Positions 30,069 through 43,128 are shown, counted from the stretch's first letter. The stretch: 64,000 nt of DNA from Mycobacterium adipatum (GCF_001644575.1 NZ_CP015596.1:2852001-2916000), one strand, 5' to 3'. Notes: a model not told the origin generated them from the sequence alone. A program made the numbers and translations.

Positions 30069-31339
30069 GTGCCGAGGTTTCACCCGCGCCCGCCCGGGTC
30101 AGCCTGTTCGTCGGCAAGGGTGGGGTAGGCAAGTCGACGTTGGCCACCGCCACCGCTGTCCGCGCGGCGCGCAGCGGTCTTCGGGTGCTCATCGTGTCCA
30201 CCGATCAGGCGCATTCCACCGGCGATGTGCTGGGCGTGAGCGTCGTCCCGACCGGACGACGGGAGCCGACCCGGGTATTGGCGGACCTGGATACCGGATC
30301 CGGCGACGGGGGCGGCGGATTCCTCGACGCGCTGGCACTGGACACGCTGGCCCTGCTGGAGACCCGATGGCGTGAGATCGCCGCCGTCCTGGTGGACAAG
30401 TTCCCGCACTCTGAGTTGGGAACGCTTGCTCCCGAGGAGCTTTCGGCGCTGCCCGGCGTCCAGGAGGTGCTCGGCCTGCACGAGGTCGGCGAACTCGCCG
30501 ACTCCGGGGCGTGGGATCACGTCGTGGTGGACTGCGCCTCGACCGCCGACGCGCTGCGCATGCTGACCCTGCCCGCGACGTTCGGCCTGTACCTGGAGCG
30601 GGCCTGGCCACGGCACCGCCGTCTCGGCCAACCGCCGGCCGACCTGGCTTCGGCCGCCACCGTGGCGTTGGTGGAGCGGGTCGCCGACGGTACCGAGAAG
30701 CTCTCGGCCCTGCTTGCCGACGCGTCACGGGTGAGCGCGCATCTGGTGCTCACCGCCGAGCGGGTGGTCGCCGCGGAAGCCGCGCGCACGCTCGGGTCAC
30801 TGGCGCTGATGGGGGTTCGGGTCGAGGAGCTGCTGGTCAATCAGATTCTGGTGCAGGATGATTCCTTCGAATACCGCAACCTGCCCGCGCACCCGGCGTT
30901 CGACTGGTACTCCGAACGCATCGCCGAGCAGCAGGTGGTGCTCGGCGAGCTGGACACCGCCATCGGCGATGTGAAGCTGGTGCTGGTGCCGCACCTGGCC
31001 GGCGAGCCGATCGGGCCCAAGGCGCTGGGTGAACTGCTCGATGCCGCCCGATTGCGGGACGGTTCACCACCACCGGGCCCGCTGCGCCCGGTGGTGGACC
31101 GCGAATCCGGCACCGGCCTCGATGCCGTGTACCGGATGCGGCTAGAGTTGCCGCAGGTCGACCGCGGTGCGCTCACACTGGGCCGGGTCGACGATGATCT
31201 GATCATCGGGTCCGGGGGGTTGCGCCGACGGGTTCGGCTGGCATCTGTGCTGCGACGCTGCATCGTGATCGACGCGCAGTTCCGAGGCGGGGAATTGACG
31301 GTGCGCTTCAGACCGAATCCGGAGGTGTGGCCCACATGA
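30065..31339 (+). CDS. ArsA/Get3-like P-loop ATPase (Rv2184c-like), apparent CTG start
   Basis: The 424-aa protein has the deviant P-loop FVGKGGVGKSTLATATAV at its very N-terminus, then STDQAHSTGD (switch I-like) and VVDCASTADALRML. Only one ATPase domain is present, as in Get3 and unlike E. coli ArsA; no arsenic cysteine triad is visible. No ATG, GTG or TTG occurs in frame between the preceding stop and the P-loop. CTG 30065 overlaps the SRPBCC stop (CTGA) and follows GAGG by 10 nt. Its stop overlaps the next gene by ATGA. Substrate unknown. Confidence 0.82.
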   Translation: MSAEVSPAPARVSLFVGKGGVGKSTLATATAVRAARSGLRVLIVSTDQAHSTGDVLGVSVVPTGRREPTRVLADLDTGSGDGGGGFLDALALDTLALLETRWREIAAVLVDKFPHSELGTLAPEELSALPGVQEVLGLHEVGELADSGAWDHVVVDCASTADALRMLTLPATFGLYLERAWPRHRRLGQPPADLASAATVALVERVADGTEKLSALLADASRVSAHLVLTAERVVAAEAARTLGSLALMGVRVEELLVNQILVQDDSFEYRNLPAHPAFDWYSERIAEQQVVLGELDTAIGDVKLVLVPHLAGEPIGPKALGELLDAARLRDGSPPPGPLRPVVDRESGTGLDAVYRMRLELPQVDRGALTLGRVDDDLIIGSGGLRRRVRLASVLRRCIVIDAQFRGGELTVRFRPNPEVWPT

Positions 31340-31701
31340 CCGGCCCCCACACCGACATTCCACCGGAACTGCGGCAACTCGCGCAGGCCATCCTGGACAA
31401 GCTCGACCCAGCGGTACGGATGGCGGCCGCGCGCGCCGGCGCCGAAGGTTCCGGGCCCGGCCCGTGCCAGCAGGTGTGGTGCCCGGTCTGCGCGTTGGCC
31501 GCACTGGTCAACGGTGAACAGCACCCGCTGCTGTCGGTGATCGCCGAGCACAGCGTCGCGTTGCTCACGGTGATCCGCGCGATGGTCGGCGATCCGCAGC
31601 CGCCCGCTCCGCCGCCCCCGCCCCCGCCGCCGGCCGACGGTGATCGGCCGGTAGGCGGATTCGGCCGATACGAGCAGATCCCGGTGACGCTCGAGGATTG
31701 A
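31336..31701 (+). CDS. Proline-rich protein with CxxxxCPVC motif (Rv2183c-like)
   Basis: The 121-aa protein has a helical N-terminal part (IPPELRQLAQAILDKLDPAV), a three-cysteine motif CQQVWCPVC, a hydrophobic helix, and a run of nine prolines near the C-terminus. The cysteines could bind a metal. The ATG overlaps the ATPase stop by ATGA, so it is likely made with that protein. An upstream GTG (31327) is less likely. No function is assigned. Confidence 0.8.
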   Translation: MTGPHTDIPPELRQLAQAILDKLDPAVRMAAARAGAEGSGPGPCQQVWCPVCALAALVNGEQHPLLSVIAEHSVALLTVIRAMVGDPQPPAPPPPPPPPADGDRPVGGFGRYEQIPVTLED

Positions 31702-31735
31702 CGGCCGCCGTGTGGTCGCACTCACTGACGCTGGG

Positions 31736-31741
31736 TAGAGT
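31736..31741 (+). promoter_or_regulatory. -10 box upstream of the acyltransferase gene
   Basis: TAGAGT lies about 50 bp before the ATG at 31790. A GGAGGG ribosome site is present just before that ATG, so this mRNA would be leadered. Confidence 0.4.
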
Positions 31742-31789
31742 TGTGCCGGTCTGGCCCGATCGTGGTGGGGCGACGTCGCAGGAGGGTCC

Positions 31790-32503
31790 ATGTGGTTCTG
31801 GTTCTACAAGTACATCCTGATGGGCCCGTTGCTGTCCCTGCTGGGTCGGCCGAAAGTGCAAGGGCTGGAATATGTTCCGGACTCCGGCGCGGTGATCCTG
31901 GCCAGTAACCACCTGGCCGTCGCGGACAGCTTCTATCTTCCGCTGGTGGTCAAGCGCCGCATCACCTTCCTGGCTAAGGCCGAGTACTTCACCGGCACCG
32001 GCCTCAAGGGCAAGCTGACCAAGTTCTTCTACTCCTCGACCGGCCAGGTGCCGATCGACCGCACCGACGCCGACTCGGCACACGCTGCGCTGACGACGGC
32101 ACAGCGAATTCTGGCCGAAGGAAAACTGCTCGGGATGTACCCGGAGGGCACCCGCTCCCCGGACGGTCGGCTCTACAAGGGCAAGACCGGCCTGGCCCGT
32201 GTCGCCCTGGAGAGCGGCGTCCCGGTCATTCCGGTCGCGATGATCGGAACCAACGTCGTCAATCCTCCCGGCGGCAAGATGTGGCATTTCGGGCGGGTCG
32301 AGGTCCGCTTCGGCAAGCCGATGGATTTCAGCCGGTTCGAGGGGCTGGCCGGTAACCGGTTCATCGAGCGTGCCGTCATCGACGAGGTGATGTACGAGTT
32401 GATGCGGCTGGGCGGTCAGGAGTACGTCGACCTGTACGCGGCCGATCTCAAGGAGAAGGCCGAGGCCGCAGCCAAGCCCGCGGTGACCGCCAAGGCGGGC
32501 TAA
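31790..32503 (+). CDS. 1-acyl-sn-glycerol-3-phosphate acyltransferase family (Rv2182c-like)
   Basis: The 237-aa PlsC-type enzyme has the acyltransferase motif NHLAVADS (H-x4-D) and the glycerophosphate-binding EGTRSPDG. It would acylate lysophosphatidic acid or a related lipid at the membrane, supplying phosphatidic acid for phospholipids and PIMs. The N-terminus [18 protein letters not shown] is hydrophobic. A GGAGGG ribosome site supports the start. Its stop overlaps the convergent GT87 gene by 4 bp (CTAA). Confidence 0.9.
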   Translation: MWFWFYKYILMGPLLSLLGRPKVQGLEYVPDSGAVILASNHLAVADSFYLPLVVKRRITFLAKAEYFTGTGLKGKLTKFFYSSTGQVPIDRTDADSAHAALTTAQRILAEGKLLGMYPEGTRSPDGRLYKGKTGLARVALESGVPVIPVAMIGTNVVNPPGGKMWHFGRVEVRFGKPMDFSRFEGLAGNRFIERAVIDEVMYELMRLGGQEYVDLYAADLKEKAEAAAKPAVTAKAG

Positions 32504-33786
32504 GTCGACTGCGCGGGCAGCGGGTCGGCGGGCTGGCGGCCGTCGACCGGAACCCGTGACGGGCGCACGGTGCCGGCCGCGATGATCACCGCGAGCGCCC
32601 ACCACAGATACGATCCGCCGGCGAGCCTGCGCCACAGCGAGGCCGCCGTCTCCTGGTGTTCGGGCATCAGCGTGATCGGCGTCCAGATCGTCAGCGCCAG
32701 ACCCGCCAGGCCCACCAGCACCAGACCCAGGGCGTGACGGCGCAGCCCGACGACCACGGTCACCACCACGGTCGGCAGCACCCACACCCAGTGATGCGAC
32801 CACGACACCGGGGACACCACCAGCCCGAACATCGCCACGCAGATCACCGCCAGCACGGCCTCGTCGCTCTCGGCACCCGCACGCAGCAGCCGCAGCACCG
32901 CCCAGACGGTCAACCCGAGTACGGCGAAGCACAGCAGCACCCACAGCGCGAAACGCGCTTCCTCACCGGCGCCGAGCCGGGCCAGCATGCCGGAGATGTT
33001 CTGGTTGGTGTTCAGCGTCGCGGACCCGATGCGGTCGGTGTCACGCAGCGTCTCGGTCCAGTACACCCACGAGTCGCGCCAGGCCAGCGCGAACCCGAGC
33101 AGGGTGGCCGCCAGCGCCGAGGCCGTGGTGACCAGCAGCGCGCGCACGTCGCGGCGCAGCAGGAAGTACAGCAGGAAGACCGCCGGGGTCAGCTTCACCG
33201 CGATGGCCAGACCCAGCAGCAGGCCGCGCGGCCACGGCGTGCGCCGCGGCACGCAGTCGGCGATCACCAGCGTCATCAGCACCACGTTGATCTGGCCGAA
33301 TTCGAAGTTGGCCCGGATCGGTTCGACGAATGTCACCGCCGGGGCCACCAGCGCGGCGGCCAGCCAGCCGCGGCGTGCCCAGGCCGGCGTCCGCAGCGAC
33401 GAGTGTTCCCACACCCGCAGCCGGGTGAGCACGATATGCGTGGACACGATCAGCAGCACCAGGGTGGTCAGGGTGATCGCGGCGCTGGCCGCGGGCAGCG
33501 TGAGCACGGCGAACGGCGAGAACGCCGCGGCGGCCAGCGGCGGATAGGTGAACGGCAGGTCCAGTCCGGCCTGGGTCTGGAAGACGGTGGCGTCGTTGTA
33601 GAGCTCGGTGCCGTCCAGCCAGGCGCGACCGCCCATCCGGTACACGTCGATATCGATGCGGTAGACGGCGTGGCCCAACAGCCGCCAGGCCGCCCAGCCG
33701 AGCATCGCCAGGGTTGCCAGCTGAAAGAGCCGCCACAGCACCGACAGCCGCCCCGCAGGCCCGACGGGCGTCCACCGAATCCTCAT
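32500..33786 (-). CDS. GT87 polyprenyl-phosphate-mannose mannosyltransferase (Rv2181-like)
   Basis: The 428-aa integral membrane GT-C enzyme has about ten hydrophobic helices. The first outer loop holds [19 protein letters not shown] with the acidic residues expected for catalysis. M. tuberculosis Rv2181 adds alpha-1,2-mannose branches to lipomannan and lipoarabinomannan. The ATG at 33786 gives a protein almost the same length as Rv2181; an upstream GTG (33831) would add 15 non-family residues. TAGGCT lies 10 nt before this ATG. Confidence 0.9.
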   Translation of the reverse strand: MRIRWTPVGPAGRLSVLWRLFQLATLAMLGWAAWRLLGHAVYRIDIDVYRMGGRAWLDGTELYNDATVFQTQAGLDLPFTYPPLAAAAFSPFAVLTLPAASAAITLTTLVLLIVSTHIVLTRLRVWEHSSLRTPAWARRGWLAAALVAPAVTFVEPIRANFEFGQINVVLMTLVIADCVPRRTPWPRGLLLGLAIAVKLTPAVFLLYFLLRRDVRALLVTTASALAATLLGFALAWRDSWVYWTETLRDTDRIGSATLNTNQNISGMLARLGAGEEARFALWVLLCFAVLGLTVWAVLRLLRAGAESDEAVLAVICVAMFGLVVSPVSWSHHWVWVLPTVVVTVVVGLRRHALGLVLVGLAGLALTIWTPITLMPEHQETAASLWRRLAGGSYLWWALAVIIAAGTVRPSRVPVDGRQPADPLPAQST

Positions 33787-33868
33787 TTCGCCGACCAGCC
33801 TATCGGGGGCGCGCGACGCGCTGGACGGCACACGGCGGCCGATGGCCCGGACAGGGCGCCGATCGGCG

Positions 33869-33874
33869 TATCTT
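33869..33874 (+). promoter_or_regulatory. -10 box of a probable leaderless Rv2180c-like mRNA
   Basis: TATCTT is followed by 7 nt and the GTG start at 33882. Confidence 0.45.
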
Positions 33875-33881
33875 CTCGACC

Positions 33882-34739
33882 GTGCATCTGAACGTCCAGC
33901 TGGACTTCATCACCAGCGACCGACTGCCGTTGTTGTGCTGTCTGATCGCGTTCATCATGACGTTCTTCCTGACACGCCTCATCGTGCGCTACATCCGCAG
34001 CCACCCCGCGACCGACGCGCCGCGCAAATGGTGGCAGCCGCGCAACCTTTCCGTCGGCGGCGGGGTGCACCTGCACCACGTGGTGATCGGCGTCGTGCTG
34101 GTCATGGTGTCCGGCGTGACCATGGTGACCCTGGCCGTCAACGGCGGGGTGGTCGAATTCACCGTCGCCGCGGTGCTCTTCGGGATCGGTGCGGCGCTGG
34201 TGCTCGACGAGTTCGCGCTGATCCTGCACCTGCAGGACGTGTACTGGGCCGAGGACGGCCGGACCTCGGTGGATGCGGTGTTCGTGGCGATCGCCGTCGC
34301 GGGCCTGCTCATCCTCGGGTTCAACCCGCTGTCCTTCTTCGATATCAACATCTGGCGGGCCGACGACACCCTGGCGGCCCGAGCGCTCGTCATCGCGATG
34401 GCGGTGCTCACCCTGGCGCTGGCGGTGGTGGTGCTGCTCAAGGGCAAGGTGTGGACCGGTCTGGTGGGCATGTTCATCACCCCATTGCTGTTCATCGGCG
34501 CCATCCGGCTGTCTCGGCCGCACGCCCCGTGGGCACGCTGGCGTTACACCACGCGCCCCCGCAAGATGCACAAGGCCCTGGAACGGGAACGCAAGTTGCG
34601 TCGGCCGGTGGTGCAGGCGAAATTGTGGGTGCAGCACGTGGTTGCCGGGGAACCGCACTTCCCGGACGATGCCTTGGTCAACGAGGAACTCGACCGCGAG
34701 ATCCATGCCGCGCCGGCGCCCACACAGGGAGTTTCTTGA
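33882..34739 (+). CDS. Multi-pass membrane protein (Rv2180c-like)
   Basis: The 285-aa protein has about seven hydrophobic segments, a basic loop with HLHHVVIG near residue 65, and an aspartate-bearing membrane segment ([22 protein letters not shown]). The C-terminal 65 residues are basic and cytoplasmic. Function is unknown. It lies between an LM/LAM mannosyltransferase and the RNase gene, in the same order as in M. tuberculosis. The GTG start is supported by the -10 box. It ends 3 bp before the next gene, so they form an operon. Confidence 0.83.
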   Translation: MHLNVQLDFITSDRLPLLCCLIAFIMTFFLTRLIVRYIRSHPATDAPRKWWQPRNLSVGGGVHLHHVVIGVVLVMVSGVTMVTLAVNGGVVEFTVAAVLFGIGAALVLDEFALILHLQDVYWAEDGRTSVDAVFVAIAVAGLLILGFNPLSFFDINIWRADDTLAARALVIAMAVLTLALAVVVLLKGKVWTGLVGMFITPLLFIGAIRLSRPHAPWARWRYTTRPRKMHKALERERKLRRPVVQAKLWVQHVVAGEPHFPDDALVNEELDREIHAAPAPTQGVS

Positions 34740-34742
34740 CCC

Positions 34743-36696
<1,954 letters not shown>

Positions 36697-36720
36697 CCCC
36701 GGGAGCCGATCGACCCGGGA

Positions 36721-37938
36721 TCAGATCAGGGTCGCCAGATTATTGCCCAGCGTCCAGGCGCCGACGGCCAGCAGCCCGGCCAGGATGAGCACGGTGACCA
36801 CCCAGGCCGCCAGCACCCGTTTGCTGCGCTGACGCGCCCAATGGAACTGTTCGAGGTCTATTCCGGCGAATTGGCCTGTGAGGGGCTGATATTCGCGCTC
36901 ATCGGGCAGCGGTAACTCGGCGGGGGAGAAGACCCGCGTATCGCGCCGGGGATCCGGTGCGCGCGCGCCGGCGGGTGGATGCCGGTCGGTGCTGGGGTCG
37001 GGCTGGACCCGACTGTGGAACGCGGTGGCAGCGCGGTGCTGGGCCGACTGGCTGGGCGCGGGGACCCGGAACGCGGGCAATCCGAGTTCGGCGATGACCT
37101 CTTCGAGTGCATCGCCGAGTTCGGCGGCGTCGGCGAACCGGACGGCCGGGTCACGGTCGGTGGCCCGGCGGACCAGGGCGTCGAACTGTGCGGGCACCCC
37201 GGCGATCGCCGAACTCGGCGGCGGCACATCGTTGTCCATCCGCTGGTAGGCCACCGACAGCGCGCTGTCCCCGGTGAACGGGGTGCGCCCGGTGAGCAGC
37301 TCATAGGCCAGGATTCCCACCGCGTAGACATCGCTGCGCGGGTCCGATTCGCCGGTGCCGACCTGCTCGGGGGACAGGTAGGCGGCCGTGCCCAAGATGA
37401 CGCTGGTCGAGGTGATGCCGGCCTCCGCGACCGCCCGCACCAGACCGAAATCGGCGATCTTGACCTCACCGTCATCCGAGATCAGCACGTTCTCCGGCTT
37501 CACATCGCGGTGCACCAGTCCGGCGGCATGCGCCACCCCCAGGCCGTGGCAGATCGGCCGCAGCACGGCGGCGACCGCGTGCGGGGGCATCGGTCCGCGT
37601 TCACGCAGCAGTTCGCGCAGGGTGCCCCCGTCGATCAATTCCATGACCAGAAACGGCGGTTCGTCGCCGGGGGCCCCACCGCCCTGGTCGTAGACGGCGA
37701 CCAGACCGTCGCCCTTCAACCGGGCCACCGCCTTGGCCTCGCGCTGGAAGCGGGTGAGGAACTGGATGTCCCCGCAGTAGCGTGAGTCCATCACCTTGAG
37801 CGCCACCGGCCGGTCCAGCCGGGTGTCCAGGCCGCGGTACACCGTCGACATCCCGCCGGTGGCGATGACGGCGTCGACGCGGTAGCGGCCCTCCAGCGCG
37901 GCACCGATGAGCGGGTCGGCTCGCTGGTAGGTGTCCAT
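36721..37938 (-). CDS. pknL: Serine/threonine protein kinase PknL
   Basis: The 405-aa receptor-type kinase has the ATP-binding ATGGMSTVYRG and K48 in VALKVMD, catalytic HRDVKPENVL, DFGLVRA, and an activation loop with several Ser/Thr (GITSTSVILGTAAY). A linker of about 100 residues leads to one membrane segment (VLAAWVVTVLILAGLLAVGAW). Only about eight residues follow outside, so it lacks a sensor domain, as in M. tuberculosis PknL. ATG 37938 is preferred over ATG 37947 because TACCAT lies 7 nt upstream. Divergent from its presumed substrate gene. Confidence 0.94.
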   Translation of the reverse strand: MDTYQRADPLIGAALEGRYRVDAVIATGGMSTVYRGLDTRLDRPVALKVMDSRYCGDIQFLTRFQREAKAVARLKGDGLVAVYDQGGGAPGDEPPFLVMELIDGGTLRELLRERGPMPPHAVAAVLRPICHGLGVAHAAGLVHRDVKPENVLISDDGEVKIADFGLVRAVAEAGITSTSVILGTAAYLSPEQVGTGESDPRSDVYAVGILAYELLTGRTPFTGDSALSVAYQRMDNDVPPPSSAIAGVPAQFDALVRRATDRDPAVRFADAAELGDALEEVIAELGLPAFRVPAPSQSAQHRAATAFHSRVQPDPSTDRHPPAGARAPDPRRDTRVFSPAELPLPDEREYQPLTGQFAGIDLEQFHWARQRSKRVLAAWVVTVLILAGLLAVGAWTLGNNLATLI

Positions 37939-37945
37939 CGAAGTC

Positions 37946-37951
37946 ATGGTA
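37946..37951 (-). promoter_or_regulatory. -10 box of a probable leaderless pknL mRNA
   Basis: On the minus strand TACCAT is followed by 7 nt and the ATG at 37938. The box includes part of an upstream ATG (37947), which would then lie outside the mRNA. Confidence 0.5.
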
Positions 37952-37971
37952 CGGATCTCGGTGACTCCGCT

Positions 37972-37977
37972 TAGAAT
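37972..37977 (+). promoter_or_regulatory. -10 box of a probable leaderless Rv2175c-like mRNA
   Basis: TAGAAT is followed by 7 nt and the GTG at 37985. The pknL and Rv2175c-like -10 boxes are back to back within 32 bp, so both promoters share one short control region. Confidence 0.6.
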
Positions 37978-37984
37978 CTGTGCG

Positions 37985-38386
37985 GTGAGCATCCCGGCGG
38001 CCAAAGACATCCTCGATCCCGACGAAACCGTCCTCGAACTGTCCGAGGTGTCCAAGCTTCTCGGCGTCTCGGTCACCAAGGTGCACCAGCATCTGCGCGA
38101 CGGCCACCTCATGGGCGTGCGCCGCAACGGCGCCATCGTGGTGCCGAAGGTGTTCTTCGACGAGAAGGGCAACGTGGTCAAACCGCTGCCGGGACTGCTC
38201 GTGGTTCTCAAGGACGGCGGGTTCGACGTCACCGAGGCCATGCGGTGGCTGTTCACCCCGGATGCGTCGCTGACGCTTAGCCGCGACGGCAGCACGGAAC
38301 GCCTGGAGAACGCCCGGCCGGTGGACGCGCTGCGATCGCATCAGGCCCGCGAGGTGATCCGGCGCGCTCAGGCGATGGCCTACTAG
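37985..38386 (+). CDS. Winged-helix DNA-binding protein, PknL substrate (Rv2175c-like)
   Basis: The 133-aa protein has an N-terminal helix-turn-helix (VLELSEVSKLLGVSVTKVHQHLRDGHLMGVRRNG) and a C-terminal region of short helices (VTEAMRWLFTPDASL). Rv2175c is known to bind DNA and to be phosphorylated on an N-terminal threonine by PknL; T19 of DPDETVLEL is the only early threonine and a likely equivalent. The GTG start is supported by the promoter. It is convergent with mptA. Confidence 0.9.
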   Translation: MSIPAAKDILDPDETVLELSEVSKLLGVSVTKVHQHLRDGHLMGVRRNGAIVVPKVFFDEKGNVVKPLPGLLVVLKDGGFDVTEAMRWLFTPDASLTLSRDGSTERLENARPVDALRSHQAREVIRRAQAMAY

Positions 38387-38395
38387 GGCGGTGGC

Positions 38396-39916
38396 CTACT
38401 GGCCGGCGGGCTCACCCGCGGGCGCCTCCGGGGCCCGCGACAGCCAGAACCAGGCCGCCACCGCGCACGTGGTGGCGAGCAGCACGTGCAGCCACGAGTA
38501 CATACCGTGCGACCCGTCGGGCTTGAAGATCACCATGATCCACGTCGAGAAACCGGCGATCAACGCGATCGCGGCGCGGCTCTGCCACAGCGTGGACAGC
38601 ACCGCCAGCGGCCAGGTGTAGTACCAGGGCAGCGCGGCGGGCACAAACAGCACCACCACCCCGAGCGCCAGCGTTATCCCGGTCAGCGCCTCACGGTCGG
38701 TGTGCCGGAAACGCCACCACAGCAAGGGAAGTGAGATCGCGATGATCGCGATGCCGATGATGCGGGTGACTTCCAGCACGGCGTAGAAGTTGACCGGCAT
38801 CAGCAGCCCGCCGATCGAGTTGATCATGTTGGCCGTCGCGGTGGGCAGGGTGAGCCAGTTGATGATCTTCACCGAACCGGCAAGGGCCGTCAGCCATCCC
38901 AGGCCGACCCCGGCCAGCAGGGAGAGCACCGCGAACACCGCGCCGAAGATGGCGATCGACGCCGCGGTCGCGAAGGCGAAGGCCGGCACCGGCCGGTAGC
39001 CGCGGGTGTCGCGCAGTCGTCGCATCCACACCCACACCATGAAGGGCAGCGCGATGCCCGCGGTGGCTTTGACCGCCACCGCGGTGGCGATGAAGCCCAC
39101 CCCGACGATCGGTCTGCCGCCGAAGGTCAGCGCGATCGCGGCCATCATCAGCCCGACCATCAGCATCTCGTTGTGCACGCCGCCCATCAGGTGGATGATC
39201 ACCAGCGGGTTCAGCACGCAGATCCACAGTGCCGCTGCCGAGTTGGCGCCGATATGGCGGGCGATCCGGGGCGTCGCCCAGATCAGCAGGGCCAGCCCCG
39301 GCAGCATGCACAGCCGCAGCAGCATGGTGCCCTCGACGACATTGTTGCCGACGATCATCGTCACGAATTTGGCCACCAGGATGAACGCCGGACCGTACGG
39401 GGCGGTGGTGGTGGTCCAGATCGGGCTGACATCGTCGAGCAGCGAGTTCTGATTCTCGATCGGCCCGACGACGTAAGGATCGAAGCCGTCCCGCAGCAGC
39501 GCGCCCTGCGCCAGGTACGAATAGGTGTCGCGGCTGAACACCGGCGCACTCAGCAGCAGCGGGGTCAACCAGAATGCGGTGGTCGCGAGCATCGTGTACT
39601 GGGTGGCGGTGCCGTCGACCACGCGGCGGCCCAGCCACATCCAGGCCAGCAACATCAGTGCGACGCCGCCCCACAGCAGTACCGAGGACAGCACCAGGCC
39701 GTGGCCGAAGCGCAGCCAGGACATGTGCAGCGATTCCAGCAGCGGATCATGCAGACGGGTACTGCCGGCCCCGAGACCGCCCGCGGTGATCAGCGCCGCC
39801 CCGAGGAAGCCCAACCGGGCCGGGCGCGCCGCCGGTGATGCGGCGAAAACGAGCAGTTTGGCTGCCTGCGCGCGGAGACCACGCTCGGTGGACTCGATCG
39901 ATGCCGGGGTGGTCAT
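38396..39916 (-). CDS. mptA: Alpha-(1,6)-mannosyltransferase MptA
   Basis: The 506-aa GT-C membrane enzyme has about 13 hydrophobic helices. The first large outer loop contains FSRDTYSYLAQGALLRDGFDPY, with the acidic and aromatic residues typical of MptA and its paralogue MptB. It uses polyprenyl-phosphate-mannose to extend the mannan core of mature lipomannan. It lies 4 bp after the polyprenyl synthase gene on the same strand, which couples lipid-carrier and mannan synthesis. A GGAG directly adjoins the ATG. Confidence 0.93.
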   Translation of the reverse strand: MTTPASIESTERGLRAQAAKLLVFAASPAARPARLGFLGAALITAGGLGAGSTRLHDPLLESLHMSWLRFGHGLVLSSVLLWGGVALMLLAWMWLGRRVVDGTATQYTMLATTAFWLTPLLLSAPVFSRDTYSYLAQGALLRDGFDPYVVGPIENQNSLLDDVSPIWTTTTAPYGPAFILVAKFVTMIVGNNVVEGTMLLRLCMLPGLALLIWATPRIARHIGANSAAALWICVLNPLVIIHLMGGVHNEMLMVGLMMAAIALTFGGRPIVGVGFIATAVAVKATAGIALPFMVWVWMRRLRDTRGYRPVPAFAFATAASIAIFGAVFAVLSLLAGVGLGWLTALAGSVKIINWLTLPTATANMINSIGGLLMPVNFYAVLEVTRIIGIAIIAISLPLLWWRFRHTDREALTGITLALGVVVLFVPAALPWYYTWPLAVLSTLWQSRAAIALIAGFSTWIMVIFKPDGSHGMYSWLHVLLATTCAVAAWFWLSRAPEAPAGEPAGQ

Positions 39917-39920
39917 CTCC

Positions 39921-41836
<1,916 letters not shown>

Positions 41837-41858
41837 CGGGTCATCGTGCCAGACCGGG

Positions 41859-42455
41859 TCAGTCCAGGGGCAGTGACCGGCCCAGGATGGCGAAGGCCCG
41901 CGGGTCACCGGCGAAGTGATAGTCGCGGATGACATCGCCGAATCCGAGTCGACGGTAGAGCCGCCAGGCACGGTTCGCCTCACCGTTGATCTCCGGCGTG
42001 GACAGCAGCACATGCGCTTCGGGACGCCCGGCGAGCAGCCGCCGGGCCAGGGCCTCGCCGAGTCCGTGCCCCTGGGCGCGGGGATGGATGTGTAGTTCGG
42101 TGAGCTCGAAATAGTCGCCGAGCAGCCGTTCTGTGCGCTCGGGGTCGGTGCCGGTGCGGCGCAAGCCGTGCACCACCTGCTGCTGCCACCACTGGTCGGG
42201 TGCTCCGCTGTAGCCGTAGGCGACGCCGAGCAGGTCGGTGCCGTTGAGCGCCGCCACGGCCTTCCAACCCACCCGGCGGGTGTGCTCCAGCCACATCGAG
42301 GCCCGCTGTTCCTCGGTCCCGCGCGGATATCGCATCGCCTCGACGTAGACCGTCAGTGCCTCGGACAGGCGCTCACGCATCACATCTGCCGAGAGGTCCA
42401 CCAGATATGTCGCCAACGGGTGTCCTTCACGGTGTCGTTCGGAGCGCACGGTCAC
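41859..42455 (-). CDS. GNAT-family N-acetyltransferase (Rv2170-like)
   Basis: The 198-aa protein has the acetyl-CoA pyrophosphate-binding loop in LHIHPRAQGHGLGEALARRLL (Q-x-x-G-x-G pattern) and the C-terminal RLYRRLGFGDVIRDYHF. Rv2170 has been described as a lysine acetyltransferase acting on isocitrate dehydrogenase; whether that holds here is unknown. It probably co-transcribes with lppM. A GATAAT box lies 5 nt before the GTG at 42455 on the minus strand. Confidence 0.87.
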   Translation of the reverse strand: MTVRSERHREGHPLATYLVDLSADVMRERLSEALTVYVEAMRYPRGTEEQRASMWLEHTRRVGWKAVAALNGTDLLGVAYGYSGAPDQWWQQQVVHGLRRTGTDPERTERLLGDYFELTELHIHPRAQGHGLGEALARRLLAGRPEAHVLLSTPEINGEANRAWRLYRRLGFGDVIRDYHFAGDPRAFAILGRSLPLD

Positions 42456-42530
42456 CGTTCATTATCGGTCCCCGGTTCGGCGTGGTGGCGGTGCGGGTGA
42501 GGTGATGGCCGACTTTGGTGTTGCACGTCA

Positions 42531-42536
42531 TACAAT
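42531..42536 (+). promoter_or_regulatory. -10 box upstream of the DUF3040 gene
   Basis: TACAAT in the divergent spacer 42456-42669 is the best -10 match; TATCAT at about 42576 is a second candidate. No good -35 is seen. The mRNA is leadered, with AGGAGG about 5 nt before the ATG at 42670. Confidence 0.45.
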
Positions 42537-42669
42537 CGTGTGCCAAGTAGGTGGTACGGCTCAGATTGACCTCGTATCATGGGGATCAGCGCCCATGATC
42601 GCGGGCGGACTACACACAGATGACACGGATCCGGACGTACCGGACCAGAGCGCGGACAAGGAGGGACGG

Positions 42670-43074
42670 ATGCCACTCTCCGATCATGAGCAGCGCATGC
42701 TCGACCAGATTGAAAGCGCGCTCTATGCCGAAGACCCCAAATTTGCCTCCAGTGTTCGGGGTGGCAATCTGCGGGCACCCTCGGCGCGTCGTCGGTTGCA
42801 GGGTGTCGCCCTCTTCGTCCTGGGTCTTGCGATGCTGGTGTGCGGCGTCGCCATCAATGCGACGTGGATCGGCGGTCTGCCGATCCTCTCGGTCATCGGG
42901 TTCATCGTGATGTTCGGTGGTGTCGTGTTCGCGATCACCGGTTCCCGCGCGTCCGGACCGGTCGACAAGTCGGCCCCGTCCTCGGGATCGGTGCGCGCCA
43001 AGCGCGGCAAGAGTCCCGGCGGGTCCTTCACCAGTCGTATGGAGGATCGCTTCCGCCGTCGCTTCGACGAATAG
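42670..43074 (+). CDS. DUF3040 membrane protein (Rv2169c-like)
   Basis: The 134-aa protein starts MPLSDHEQRMLDQIESALY, the signature of the actinobacterial DUF3040 family. It has two membrane segments (VALFVLGLAMLVCGVAINATW and LPILSVIGFIVMFGGVVFAI) and a basic tail (SRMEDRFRRRFDE). Function is unknown, but the gene sits just upstream of mraZ in many mycobacteria. AGGAGG before the ATG decides the start. Confidence 0.9.
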   Translation: MPLSDHEQRMLDQIESALYAEDPKFASSVRGGNLRAPSARRRLQGVALFVLGLAMLVCGVAINATWIGGLPILSVIGFIVMFGGVVFAITGSRASGPVDKSAPSSGSVRAKRGKSPGGSFTSRMEDRFRRRFDE

Positions 43075-43096
43075 CGGTTCCCCACCTCACCCCACC

Positions 43097-43128
43097 GGGG
43101 CAGTTCCTTTCGGAGCTGCCCCGTTTTT
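43097..43128 (+). terminator. Rho-independent terminator after the DUF3040 gene
   Basis: The stem GGGGCAGTTCC (43097-43107) pairs with GGAGCTGCCCC (43112-43122), with one G-U pair, around the loop TTTC. GTTTTTC follows. It lies 23 bp after the DUF3040 stop and isolates the mraZ operon from upstream transcription. Confidence 0.92.
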
